Under the pieces are notes generated by a model, which searched no databases, was not told the origin of the DNA, and saw only the letters and a list, made by a program, of their open reading frames with translations. DNA of 64,000 nucleotides from Streptomyces bauhiniae (lineage in GTDB: Bacteria > Actinomycetota > Actinomycetes > Streptomycetales > Streptomycetaceae), in the NCBI RefSeq assembly GCF_004784475.1, contig NZ_SRRT01000007.1, forward strand, positions 434,001 through 498,000. Reading direction: 5' to 3'. Shown in pieces: positions 42,121 through 50,254 of the stretch; position 1 is the first letter of the stretch; each line of letters starts with the position of its first letter. The translations under genes were made by a program, and so were the position numbers.

Positions 42121-42285
42121 TCACGCTCCCCCGAGGTGCCCCTCCGCGTCCGTCCGCGCCTGGCTGCGCGCCCGCCGGGCCGGACCCCGCCAGCCGCAAC
42201 TGCACCGCGCCACACAGAAGCGCCCCTGCTCGGTCGTCTCCGTACGGTGTTCCCGCGCCCCCTCGGGGCCCTCCTCAGACGCCAC
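42121..42285 (-). CDS. 54-residue Cys-containing small protein
   Basis: GTG 42285 opens VASEEGPEGAREHRTETTEQ; the core GRFCVARCSCGWRGPARRAR follows and the frame ends EGHLGGA before TGA at 42121. The three Cys (CVARCSC) with a later His (EGHL) could bind zinc. I recall small Streptomyces proteins with the CSCGWRGPARRAR block and a following Asp/His helix. It lies convergent to the Nudix gene, 26 bases away. It is too short for many gene finders. The function is unknown. Confidence 0.68.
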   Translation of the reverse strand: MASEEGPEGAREHRTETTEQGRFCVARCSCGWRGPARRARSQARTDAEGHLGGA

Positions 42286-42376
42286 GGCGCCACGCTACCG
42301 GCCGTGCGCCGGGGCGTGCGCGCGCCCCCTCCCGCCTCCTGAAGGGCCGGCCGGCGCGTGACGGCACTCCCTACCC

Positions 42377-42394
42377 GTCGTTAACCGGAACGAC
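42377..42394. promoter_or_regulatory. dyad in the lipoprotein promoter region
   Basis: GTCGTT (42377-42382) and AACGAC (42389-42394) flank AACCGG, about 45 bases before the lipoprotein start at 42439. Regulator unknown. Confidence 0.4.
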
Positions 42395-42438
42395 AGGGGG
42401 CCAGTGACGGACATAACCGGCTGGGGGTTAGGCAGGCC

Positions 42439-43311
42439 ATGGATCGGCGGCAGCACACGCGCGCGGGCAGGACGGGCGTCGCGGTGGGGATCATGGGACT
42501 CACGGTCGGGCTCGGGGCGAGCACCTCGGGGTGTTCCGGCAGCGGAGTCGCCGCCGAGGGGGTGAACGGCGCGGGCGGCGAGCCGGTGGCCGTGCTCCGG
42601 CAGGCCGCCGACACCCTGCGCGCGGCGGGCACCGCCCGGGCCACCACCTCCATGGAGATGGCCACCGGCGGCACCCGGGTCACCATCCGGGGCCGGGGCG
42701 TCTACGACTTCCGGCGCCGCCTCGGCGAACTGACCGTGGTCCTCCCGGCGGACCCCACCGGCACCCCGGAGCACCGGCCCATCACCGAACTCCTCGCCCC
42801 CGGCGCCCTGTTCATGAAGAACCGGGGCGCGGGCGTGCCCGCCGACAAGTGGGTGCGGATGGAGGCGGCCACGGCCTCCGACGGCAACCTGGTCACCGGC
42901 GGCGCGACCGACCCGTACGCCGCCGCCGAGGTGCTGCGCGGGACCCGTACCGCCACCTACGTGGGCCGCACCAGCGTCGGCGGCACCGCCGTACGGCACT
43001 ACCGGGGCACCGCCGACCTGGCGGGCGCGGCCCGCGCGGCCTCGGCGGACAACCGGGCGCCGCTCGCGGCGGCGGCCAAGGGGTTCGCCACGGCCGAGGT
43101 CCCGTTCGACGCGTATCTGGACGACGAGGGCCGTATCCGCAAGCTCCGCCAGCGCTTCAGCTTCGTCAACGGACGCCAGGCGGCGGCCGTGGCGGTCGCC
43201 TCCACCACCCTGCTGCACGCCTTCGGCACCGCCGTGGACGTGACGCTGCCGCGCGAGGCCGACATCTACGCGGGCCGTCTCGCGGAGGGCCAGGGGGCCC
43301 CGGCGGACTAG
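42439..43311 (+). CDS. lipoprotein of unknown function (LppX/LprG-like region)
   Basis: 290 residues with a signal peptide (RRQHTRAGRTGVAVGIMGLTVG) and a lipobox-like site at GASTSGCSG, so the mature protein is probably tethered by Cys32. The rest alternates strands and helices (VLRQAADTLRAAGTARATTSMEMATGGTRVTIRG opening, KLRQRFSFVNG late), similar in layout to the half-barrel lipid carriers LppX/LprG of actinobacteria. Binding of a lipid ligand is inference. ATG 42439 is used. It is followed by a small ORF on the same strand. Confidence 0.78.
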   Translation: MDRRQHTRAGRTGVAVGIMGLTVGLGASTSGCSGSGVAAEGVNGAGGEPVAVLRQAADTLRAAGTARATTSMEMATGGTRVTIRGRGVYDFRRRLGELTVVLPADPTGTPEHRPITELLAPGALFMKNRGAGVPADKWVRMEAATASDGNLVTGGATDPYAAAEVLRGTRTATYVGRTSVGGTAVRHYRGTADLAGAARAASADNRAPLAAAAKGFATAEVPFDAYLDDEGRIRKLRQRFSFVNGRQAAAVAVASTTLLHAFGTAVDVTLPREADIYAGRLAEGQGAPAD

Positions 43312-43391
43312 CCCGTCCGTGCCATGCGCGGCGCGTGGCGCGATCCCTACTCTAGGAAGCCGGTACCGGCAGGCAGGACCAAGAGGAAGAG

Positions 43392-43565
43392 GTGACGCGC
43401 GTGGCTCCGGTCGGCGGTACGGCGGTGCAGGACCACGTGGCCCTCGCGGAGATAGAGCTGTGCGGCGAGCTGATCATCGCCGCCTCGGCCGCCGAGGACC
43501 GGCTGAGCCTGGCGAGTATAGACGAGGTGCTCCGGGTCACCGAGGAGCGCGCGGCCGCCGCCTAG
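43392..43565 (+). CDS. 57-residue hypothetical protein
   Basis: GTG 43392 (or GTG 43401) gives VTRVAPVGGTAVQDHVALAE, then a helical body ending SIDEVLRVTEERAAAA. It has strong third-position G/C bias and a GAGGAAGAG ribosome region. It has one Cys and a long amphipathic helix, and no membrane segment. I have the impression that similar short proteins lie near csoR in Streptomyces. The stop is at 43563-43565, 18 bases before the csoR stop on the other strand. Confidence 0.68.
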   Translation: MTRVAPVGGTAVQDHVALAEIELCGELIIAASAAEDRLSLASIDEVLRVTEERAAAA

Positions 43566-43582
43566 CCCAGTGGCTCAGCGGC

Positions 43583-43888
43583 TCAGGTGCGCAGCAGGCG
43601 TCCGATGGCCTTCGTCGCCTCGTCGACCTTCGCGTCGATCTCGTCGCCGCCCTTGACGGCCGCGTCCGCGACGCAGTGCCGCAGGTGCTCCTCCAGCAAC
43701 TGGAGCGCGAAGGACTGCAGCGCCTTGGTGGAGGCGGAGACCTGGGTGAGCACGTCGATGCAGTACGTGTCCTCCTCGACCATCCGCTGGAGCCCCCGGA
43801 TCTGGCCCTCGATCCGGCGCAGCCGCTTCAGGTGCTCGTCCTTCTGGTGGTGGTAACCGTGCGTGGCGCCGGCCTCGGTCGTCGTCAT
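43583..43888 (-). CDS. csoR: copper-sensing repressor CsoR
   Basis: 101 residues of the all-helical CsoR/RcnR family. The Cu(I) ligands are in the expected places: Cys43 (TYCIDV), His68 and Cys72 (EEHLRHC), spacing 25 and 4 as in CsoR. Cuprous binding releases the tetramer from DNA and turns on copper export and chaperone genes. ATG 43888 (MTTTEAGATHGYHHQKD) starts the protein. A GC-flanked dyad 33-50 bases upstream is a likely autoregulatory site. It corresponds by place to the S. lividans CsoR. Confidence 0.93.
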   Translation of the reverse strand: MTTTEAGATHGYHHQKDEHLKRLRRIEGQIRGLQRMVEEDTYCIDVLTQVSASTKALQSFALQLLEEHLRHCVADAAVKGGDEIDAKVDEATKAIGRLLRT

Positions 43889-43921
43889 CGCGGGCCTCCA
43901 TCTCGGGACGGGCGGGAACAC

Positions 43922-43938
43922 ATACCCCTGGCGGGTAT
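43922..43938. promoter_or_regulatory. CsoR-type operator before csoR
   Basis: ATACCCCTGGCGGGTAT: arms ATACCC and GGGTAT around CTGGC, matching the TACCC..GGGTA pattern of CsoR sites, 34 bases upstream of the csoR start. The other side faces the DUF47 gene 157 bases away. Confidence 0.7.
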
Positions 43939-44094
43939 ATCGTAACGAATTCCGCGGGGTAGCGGACCGGTCGAAGGTCCCCCGTGCCGAGCACGGTGCC
44001 CGATGGGCGACACTGGGGGATGGCCCGATAGCCGTGGCCGGATGATGCGCCTAGCATCAGCCTGACCGAAACCAAAGCATCCCGAGGACCACAC

Positions 44095-44715
44095 GTGCGC
44101 TTTCGTCTGACCCCCAGGGAGACGAGCTTCTACGACATGTTCGCCGCGTCCGCGGACAACATCGTCACCGGCTCGAAGCTCCTGATGGAACTGCTCGGGG
44201 CGGACTCCTCCGCCCGAGCCGAGATCGCAGAGCGTATGCGGGCCGCGGAACACGCCGGTGACGACGCCACGCACGCGATCTTCCACCAGCTCAACTCCTC
44301 CTTCATCACGCCGTTCGACCGCGAGGACATCTACAACCTCGCCTCGTCGCTCGACGACATCATGGACTTCATGGAGGAGGCCGTCGACCTGGTCGTCCTC
44401 TACAACATCGAGGAGCTGCCGAAGGGCGTCGAGCAGCAGATCGAGGTGCTGGCGCGGGCCGCGGTGCTGACGGCGGAGGCCATGCCGAACCTGCGCACCA
44501 TGTCCAACCTCACCGAGTACTGGATCGAGGTCAACCGGCTGGAGAACCAGGCCGACCAGATCCACCGCAAGCTGCTCGCCCAGCTCTTCAACGGCAAGTA
44601 CGACGCGATCGAGGTGCTGAAGCTCAAGCAGGTCGTGGACGTGCTGGAAGAGGCGGCGGACGCGTTCGAGCACGTGGCGAACACGGTGGAGACCATCGCC
44701 GTCAAGGAGTCCTGA
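44095..44715 (+). CDS. DUF47 (PhoU-like) phosphate transport regulator
   Basis: 206 residues, all helical, MRFRLTPRETSFYDMFAASADNIV onward, with the PhoU-like metal-binding acidic motifs (EHAGDDATHAIFHQLN, DREDIYNLASSLDDIMDFMEE). DUF47 proteins are encoded before Pit carriers and are thought to gate or stabilise them. GTG 44095 starts the gene; pit begins 7 bases after its stop, so they form one unit. Confidence 0.92.
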   Translation: MRFRLTPRETSFYDMFAASADNIVTGSKLLMELLGADSSARAEIAERMRAAEHAGDDATHAIFHQLNSSFITPFDREDIYNLASSLDDIMDFMEEAVDLVVLYNIEELPKGVEQQIEVLARAAVLTAEAMPNLRTMSNLTEYWIEVNRLENQADQIHRKLLAQLFNGKYDAIEVLKLKQVVDVLEEAADAFEHVANTVETIAVKES

Positions 44716-44722
44716 GGCGTCG

Positions 44723-45721
44723 ATGGACACCTTCGCTCTCATCGTGACCGTCGCGGTCGCGCTCGGCTTCACGTACACCAACGGCTTCCACGACTCCGCG
44801 AACGCGATCGCCACCTCGGTGTCGACGCGCGCGCTGACCCCGCGCGCCGCGCTGGCGATGGCGGCCGTGATGAACCTCGCCGGTGCCTTCCTCGGCTCCG
44901 GCGTCGCCAAGACCGTCTCCGAGGGCCTGATCGAGACTCCGCACGGCTCCCGGGGGATGGCCATCCTCTTCGCCGCGCTGATCGGCGCGATCGTCTGGAA
45001 CCTCGCCACCTGGTACTTCGGCCTGCCCTCGTCCTCCTCCCACGCGCTGTTCGGCGGCATGGTGGGCGCGGCGCTGGCGGGCGGCATCGACGTGCTGTGG
45101 AGCGGGGTGGTCGAAAAGATCGTCATCCCGATGTTCCTCTCGCCGGTGGTCGGTCTCATCGGCGGCTATCTGGTGATGACGGCCATCCTGTGGCTGTTCC
45201 GCAAGGCCAACCCGCACAAGGCCAAGCGCGGTTTCCGCATAGCCCAGACGGTGTCGGCGGCGGGCATGGCGCTCGGCCACGGTCTCCAGGACGCGCAGAA
45301 GACCATGGGTGTCGTGGTGCTCGCCCTGGTGATCTCCGGCAACGAGACCTTCGGCGACCCGATCCCGGTCTGGGTCAAGATCGCCTGTGCGCTGATGCTG
45401 TCGCTCGGCACCTACGCGGGCGGCTGGCGCATCATGCGCACCCTCGGCCGCAAGATCATCGAGCTGGACCCGCCGCAGGGCTTCGCCGCCGAGGCGACCG
45501 GCGCGTCGATCATGTTCACCACGGCGTTCCTGTTCAAGGCGCCGATCTCCACGACCCATGTCATCACCTCGGCGATCATGGGTGTGGGCGCGACCAAGCG
45601 GGTCAACGCGGTCCGCTGGGGCGTCGCCAAGAACATCGTGCTCGGCTGGTTCATCACCATGCCGGCCGCCGCGCTGGTCGCGGCGGGCGCCTTCGAGCTG
45701 GTCAACCTGGCCGTGCTGTAG
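44723..45721 (+). CDS. pit: low-affinity inorganic phosphate transporter Pit
   Basis: 332 residues with about 10 membrane helices. The two inverted PiT signature repeats are visible: TYTNGFHDSANAIATSVSTR near the N-terminus and AFLFKAPISTTHVITSAIMG near the C-terminus, with SSSSHALFGGMVGA and GHGLQDAQKTMG between. It carries metal-phosphate with protons. It follows the DUF47 gene by 7 bases and converges on pstB with a strong bidirectional terminator between them. Confidence 0.95.
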   Translation: MDTFALIVTVAVALGFTYTNGFHDSANAIATSVSTRALTPRAALAMAAVMNLAGAFLGSGVAKTVSEGLIETPHGSRGMAILFAALIGAIVWNLATWYFGLPSSSSHALFGGMVGAALAGGIDVLWSGVVEKIVIPMFLSPVVGLIGGYLVMTAILWLFRKANPHKAKRGFRIAQTVSAAGMALGHGLQDAQKTMGVVVLALVISGNETFGDPIPVWVKIACALMLSLGTYAGGWRIMRTLGRKIIELDPPQGFAAEATGASIMFTTAFLFKAPISTTHVITSAIMGVGATKRVNAVRWGVAKNIVLGWFITMPAAALVAAGAFELVNLAVL

Positions 45722-45735
45722 GACCCCCGCGCACG

Positions 45736-45778
45736 GAGAAAGGGCCCGCCCCCGGAACACCGGGAGCGGGCCCTTCTC
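45736..45778. terminator. bidirectional terminator between pit and pstB
   Basis: The left arm at 45736-45755 (GAGAAAGGGCCCGCCCCCGG) and right arm at 45760-45778 pair along about 18 bp with one mismatch and one bulged A, and an AACA loop. It lies between the convergent pit and pstB stops, 15 and 50 bases away. Confidence 0.8.
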
Positions 45779-45827
45779 ACATCCTCGCGGTGGCACCGCC
45801 ATGCAGCACCGCGAGGGGCTCGGCGGC

Positions 45828-46604
45828 TCAGCCGAAGCGGCCGGAGATGTAGTCCTCGGTGGCCTGCACCGACGGGTTGGAGAAGATCCGCTCGGTGTCG
45901 TCGATCTCCACCAGCTTGCCCGGCTGCCCCACCCCGGCCAGGTTGAAGAAGGCCGTACGGTCCGAGACGCGCGCCGCCTGCTGCATGTTGTGCGTCACGA
46001 TGACGATCGTGAACCGTTCCTTCAGCTCGCCGATCAGGTCCTCGATCGCGAGCGTGGAGATCGGGTCGAGCGCGGAGCACGGCTCGTCCATCAGCAGCAC
46101 CCTCGGCTGCACGGCGATGGCCCGCGCGATGCACAGCCGCTGCTGCTGCCCGCCGGAGAGGCCGGAGCCGGGCTTGTTCAGCCGGTCCTTGACCTCGTTC
46201 CACAGGTTGGCGCCGCGCAGCGACTTCTCCACCACCTCGTCCAGCTCGTTCTTGCGGTAGCCGCCGTTCAGCCGCAGGCCCGCCGCCACGTTCTCGAATA
46301 TCGACATGGTGGGGAACGGGTTCGGGCGCTGGAACACCATGCCGACCTCGCGCCGCACCGACACCGGGTCGACGCCGCTGCCGTACAGGTCCTCGTCGTC
46401 CAGGAGCACCTTGCCCTCGACGCGGCCGCCGGGGGTCACCTCGTGCATCCGGTTCAGGGTGCGCAGGAACGTCGACTTGCCGCAGCCGGAGGGGCCGATG
46501 AACGCCGTCACCGAACGCGGTTCCACGGTCATCGAGATGTCCTCGATCGCCTTGTGGGCGCCGTAGAAGGCGGTGAGTCCGCTCACATCGATTCGCTTGG
46601 CCAT
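45828..46604 (-). CDS. pstB: phosphate ABC transporter ATP-binding protein PstB
   Basis: 258 residues. Walker A GPSGCGKST (37-45), Q-loop MVFQRPNPFP (the PstB-specific FQxPNPFP), signature LSGGQQQRL, Walker B VLLMDEPCSALDP and switch His in IVTHNMQQA. It powers the high-affinity phosphate importer at the inner membrane face. ATG 46604. It is the last gene of pstSCAB, 37 bases after pstA. Confidence 0.97.
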   Translation of the reverse strand: MAKRIDVSGLTAFYGAHKAIEDISMTVEPRSVTAFIGPSGCGKSTFLRTLNRMHEVTPGGRVEGKVLLDDEDLYGSGVDPVSVRREVGMVFQRPNPFPTMSIFENVAAGLRLNGGYRKNELDEVVEKSLRGANLWNEVKDRLNKPGSGLSGGQQQRLCIARAIAVQPRVLLMDEPCSALDPISTLAIEDLIGELKERFTIVIVTHNMQQAARVSDRTAFFNLAGVGQPGKLVEIDDTERIFSNPSVQATEDYISGRFG

Positions 46605-46641
46605 TGCTTCACTTCCAGTCGGTCACTGAGGGGGGCCGCGG

Positions 46642-47703
46642 TCAGCGACCGGTCGTGGGGGCCTTCCAGCGGGCGATGCCGCGGGCCACCAGGTTGAGGA
46701 TCATCACGAACGCGATCAGCGTCAGCGAAGCGGCCCAGGCACGGTCGTAGGCCGCGCCCGCGCCCGCGCTCTGGGCGTACTGCTGGTAGATGTACAGCGG
46801 CAGCGACGCCTGGGCGCCCTCGAAGGGGTTGGCGTTGATGAAGGGGTTGCCGAACACCAGCAGCAGCACCGGGGCGGTCTCGCCCGCGATGCGGGCGACG
46901 GCCAGCATGACGCCGGTCGTGATGCCGCCGAGCGAGGTGGGCAGGACCACCTTGAGGATGGTCCGCCACTTCGGGATGCCGAGCGCCAGGGACGCCTCGC
47001 GCAGTTCGTTCGGGACCAGCTTCAGCATCTCCTCGGTGGAACGCACCACCACCGGCATCATCAGGATCGCCAGGGCCAGCGAACCGGCGAACCCGAAGGG
47101 CTGGAGGTCGAGGATCAGCATCAGGCTGAGGATGAACAGGCCCGCGACGATGGACGGGATGCCCGTCATCACGTCGACGAAGAAGGTCACCGCCAGGGCG
47201 AGCCGGCCCCGGCCGTACTCCACCAGGTAGATCGCGGTGAGCACACCGATCGGGGCGCCGATCGCGGTGGCGAGGCCGACCTGCTCCAGGCTGCCGAGGA
47301 TGGCGTGGTAGATGCCGCCGCCGGGCTCGGAGTCGGCGACCAGGCCCATGGAGTGGCTGAGGAAGTAGCCGTCGAGGACCTTCACACCGCGCGAGACGGT
47401 CGTCCAGACCAGCGACACCAGCGGGATGAGGGCCAGCAGGAAGGCCACCCAGACCAGCGCGGTGGCGACCCGGTCCTTGGCCTGCCGGCGGCCCTCCACG
47501 CGGGCGGCGACCCCGTAGGTGCCGAGGACGAACAGCAGGGCGGCGATCAGGCCCCACTGGACGTGACTGGTGAGGCCGGCCACCAGGCCGATGCCCACGG
47601 CCACGACGACCGAGCCGGCCGCGACGGCCCACAGGGACCACTTCGGCAGCCCGGCGCCGCGCCGCACACCGGCGCCGTCACGGGGAGAGAGTGCGGTGCT
47701 CAT
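46642..47703 (-). CDS. pstA: phosphate ABC transporter permease PstA
   Basis: 353 residues with an extended N-terminus carrying two helices (about 19-68) before the canonical six-helix permease core. The coupling-helix EAA-type loop is visible as ELREASLALGIPKWRTILKV, followed by SLGGITTGVMLAVARIAGE. It pairs with PstC in the membrane. ATG 47703 overlaps the pstC stop by 4 bp. Confidence 0.96.
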   Translation of the reverse strand: MSTALSPRDGAGVRRGAGLPKWSLWAVAAGSVVVAVGIGLVAGLTSHVQWGLIAALLFVLGTYGVAARVEGRRQAKDRVATALVWVAFLLALIPLVSLVWTTVSRGVKVLDGYFLSHSMGLVADSEPGGGIYHAILGSLEQVGLATAIGAPIGVLTAIYLVEYGRGRLALAVTFFVDVMTGIPSIVAGLFILSLMLILDLQPFGFAGSLALAILMMPVVVRSTEEMLKLVPNELREASLALGIPKWRTILKVVLPTSLGGITTGVMLAVARIAGETAPVLLLVFGNPFINANPFEGAQASLPLYIYQQYAQSAGAGAAYDRAWAASLTLIAFVMILNLVARGIARWKAPTTGR

Positions 47704-48701
47704 GCGTTGGCCCCCGAGTACTCCTTGCGGCGGGCGATGATCGCGCGGGCCGCGCCGTTGACCAGCAGGGTGATGACGAACAGGACCAGACCGGAGGCGA
47801 TCAGCGCGTCCCGGCCCTGCACGGACGCCTCACCGAACTTGGAGGCGATGTTCTGGGCGAAGGTGCCGCCGCCGGGGTCGAGCAGGCTGGCCTGGATGTC
47901 GTAGCTCGGGGAGAGCACGGTGGCCACGGCCATCGTCTCGCCGAGCGCGCGGCCGAGGCCCAGCATGGCGGCCGAGATCACACCGGAGCGCCCGAAGGGC
48001 AGCACCGCCATGCGGACGACCTCCCAGCGGGTGGCGCCGAGGGCCAGCGCGGCCTCCTCGTGCATCCGGGGCACCTGGCGGAAGACCTCGCGGCTCACGT
48101 TGGTGATGATCGGCAGGATCATGATCGCCAGCAGGATGCCGACGGTGAGCATCGCGCGCGGGGCGCCGCCGTTCCAGGCGAAGATCCCGGTCCAGCCGAG
48201 GAACTGGTCCAGCCAGCCGTACAGGCCCTGCAGGTGCGGGACGAGGATCAGGGCGCCCCACAGGCCGTAGACGATCGAGGGCACGGCGGCGAGCAGGTCG
48301 ATCACATAGGCGATCGGGCCGCTCAGCCGGCGCGGGGCGTAGTGCGTGAGGAACAGCGCGATGGCCACCGCGATCGGCAGGGCCAGCGCCATGGCGACGA
48401 CCGAGGAGACGACCGTGCCGAAGGCCAGCACCGCGATGCCGAAGACCGGCGGGTCGGTGTTGGTGTTCCACTCGAAGGTGGTGAGGAAGTTGCCGTCGTC
48501 GGCGCTGATCGCCAGGCATGCCCGGTAGGTGAGGAAGACCGCGATCGCGGCCATGATCACCAGCAGCAGGATGCCCGAGCCGCGCGAGAGGGCCAGGAAG
48601 ATCCGGTCGCCGGGGCGGGTCACGCCCCGTGCGGTCCGCCGCTCGTCGGCACCGGGCCGGGGGGCGGAGGGGGGTACGTGGGTGGTCGTCGATATGTCCA
48701 T
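47700..48701 (-). CDS. pstC: phosphate ABC transporter permease PstC
   Basis: 333 residues, six membrane helices plus a hydrophilic N-terminus. The EAA loop reads MHEEAALALGATRWEVVRMA, and AVPSIVYGLWGALILVP is the conserved PstC segment. ATG 48701 (MDISTTTHVPPSAP) is used; the frame upstream falls in the pstS-pstC hairpin region. It is separated from pstS by 106 bases containing a hairpin. Confidence 0.96.
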   Translation of the reverse strand: MDISTTTHVPPSAPRPGADERRTARGVTRPGDRIFLALSRGSGILLLVIMAAIAVFLTYRACLAISADDGNFLTTFEWNTNTDPPVFGIAVLAFGTVVSSVVAMALALPIAVAIALFLTHYAPRRLSGPIAYVIDLLAAVPSIVYGLWGALILVPHLQGLYGWLDQFLGWTGIFAWNGGAPRAMLTVGILLAIMILPIITNVSREVFRQVPRMHEEAALALGATRWEVVRMAVLPFGRSGVISAAMLGLGRALGETMAVATVLSPSYDIQASLLDPGGGTFAQNIASKFGEASVQGRDALIASGLVLFVITLLVNGAARAIIARRKEYSGANA

Positions 48702-48764
48702 CGGGTTCTCCGGTCTGCTGAGCCGCGCGGGGCGGCTCGGGCGGCGGTGCACCGGACGGTGCGA

Positions 48765-48787
48765 CCGGCCCCGGGCAGCGGGGCCGG
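48765..48787 (-). promoter_or_regulatory. hairpin between pstS and pstC
   Basis: CCGGCCCC (48765-48772) and GGGGCCGG (48780-48787) form an 8-bp stem with a 7-base loop, 20 bases after the pstS stop. Such a hairpin can act as a partial terminator or stabiliser, giving more pstS than pstCAB transcript, as the excess of binding protein requires. Confidence 0.55.
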
Positions 48788-48807
48788 CGCGCACTCTCGG
48801 GATCGGG

Positions 48808-49932
48808 TCAGCTCAAGGAGGCGACGGTGGTGCGGACCTTGGCGATGATCTCTTCGGGGATGGGCGCGTAGTCGTTCTGCGACAGCACCTTCTGGCCGTC
48901 CTCGGAGGCGAGGTAGGTCAGGAACGCCTTGGTGGCGGGCAGCGTCTCGGGCTTGTTGCCCTTGTCGCAGACGATCTCGTACGTGACCAGGGTGAGCGGG
49001 TAGGCGCCCTCGGCCTTGGTGTTGTAGTCCAGCTTCAGCGCGAGGTCCTTACCCGTGCCGACGACCTTGGCGGCCGCGATGTCGGCGGTGGCGGAGTCGG
49101 TGGAGGGCTTCACCGGGGCCTTGGCACCGGTGGCGATGGCCACGGTGGTCATGTCCTTTGCGTAGGACAGCTCGAAGTAGCCGATCGCGCCCTGGTTCTG
49201 CTTGACGCCCTGGGCCACACCGGCCGACCCGGAGGCCGCCTGGCCGCCCTTGGCCTGCCACGCCTTGCCGCCCTCGTACTTCCAGTTGTCCGGGGTGGTG
49301 GCGATCAGGTACTTGGTGAAGTTGTCCGTGGTGCCGGAGTCCTCGGAGCGGTGGAACGCCTGGATCTTCAGGTCGGGCAGCTTCGCCGAGGGGTTCAGCT
49401 TCTTGATCGCCGCGTCGTTCCACTTCTGGATCTTGCTGTCGAAGATCTTGGCGAGCGTCGGGGCGTCCAGCACCAGGTTGTCCACGCCGGGCACGTTGTA
49501 GCCGAGCGCGATCGGGCCGCCGACCATCGGCAGGTCGATGCCCTGGCCGCCCTTGCAGACCTTCTTGGAGGCGACGACCTCTTCCGGCTTCAGCGCGGAG
49601 TCGGAACCGGCGAAGGCGATCTGGCCCTGGTTGAACGAGGTGACACCGGCACCCGAGCCGGCGCCCTTGTAGTTGATCTGCACACCGCACGCCTGGGAGA
49701 AGTTCTTCACCCACGCGTCGATCGCGTTCTTCTGCGCCGAGGAGCCGTCGGCCAGAAGCTGGCCCTTGGCGCCGTCGCACTTGATCGAACCGGCGGCGGC
49801 CGCCGACGAGGCACCGTCACCCGTCTTGGTGCCCGTGTCGTCGGAACCGCACGCCGTCAGGGCCAGGGCACCGGAGACGGCGACCGCACCGAGCGAGAGG
49901 GCGCGCAGCCGGTTCTTGCGCTGAAGCTTCAC
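48808..49932 (-). CDS. pstS: phosphate-binding lipoprotein PstS
   Basis: 374 residues. The signal peptide (MKLQRKNRLRALSLGAVAVS) ends in lipobox LTAC, with Cys28 as lipid anchor. The mature protein has the phosphate-binding segments ADGSSAQKNAI, FAGSDSAL and RSEDSGTTDNFTKYL. It binds phosphate outside the membrane and delivers it to PstCA. ATG 49932. A PHO box lies about 130-155 bases upstream, so it should be strongly induced on phosphate starvation through PhoP. Confidence 0.97.
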   Translation of the reverse strand: MKLQRKNRLRALSLGAVAVSGALALTACGSDDTGTKTGDGASSAAAAGSIKCDGAKGQLLADGSSAQKNAIDAWVKNFSQACGVQINYKGAGSGAGVTSFNQGQIAFAGSDSALKPEEVVASKKVCKGGQGIDLPMVGGPIALGYNVPGVDNLVLDAPTLAKIFDSKIQKWNDAAIKKLNPSAKLPDLKIQAFHRSEDSGTTDNFTKYLIATTPDNWKYEGGKAWQAKGGQAASGSAGVAQGVKQNQGAIGYFELSYAKDMTTVAIATGAKAPVKPSTDSATADIAAAKVVGTGKDLALKLDYNTKAEGAYPLTLVTYEIVCDKGNKPETLPATKAFLTYLASEDGQKVLSQNDYAPIPEEIIAKVRTTVASLS

Positions 49933-50254
49933 GTTCGGAAGTTCCTTCCAGGAGCCGCCGCTGGGGGCGGCGTGCGACGTTGGGTGGTACGCGAGTGCAT
50001 CCTGTCCGCACTCCGTACCGGCTACGGCCGAAATTAGGCAGAACAGGTGAAGCCGCCGATGGCCCGAAGTGAACGAGGGGTGAACCCCTGCCGTCGGCCT
50101 GGTGAGGTGACGGAACGCTTACGGCCAGGACACGCGGAGGTCCCGGTGGCCGCCCGACTCTGACGCGTTCTCGCCCCTGTCCGGAACCCCGGCCCCCCGG
50201 GCACCGTCTGGCTCCCCGAAGGATCACCGCAAGGGCGAGGGGACGGCGAGCGAC
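49933..50254. other. 322-bp divergent promoter region of pstS and the FAD oxidoreductase gene
   Basis: No gene is seen. It holds the PHO box (50064-50085) facing pstS, a long leader before pstS, and GC-rich sequence before the FAD oxidoreductase at 50255. Confidence 0.6.
50064..50085 (-). promoter_or_regulatory. PHO box of pstS
   Basis: On the minus strand two adjacent 11-bp direct repeat units read GTTCACCCCTC (50085-50075) and GTTCACTTCGG (50074-50064), matching the GTTCACC-type PhoP repeat. A weaker CTTCACC follows one unit further on. It is the expected PhoP activation site of the pst operon. Confidence 0.8.
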
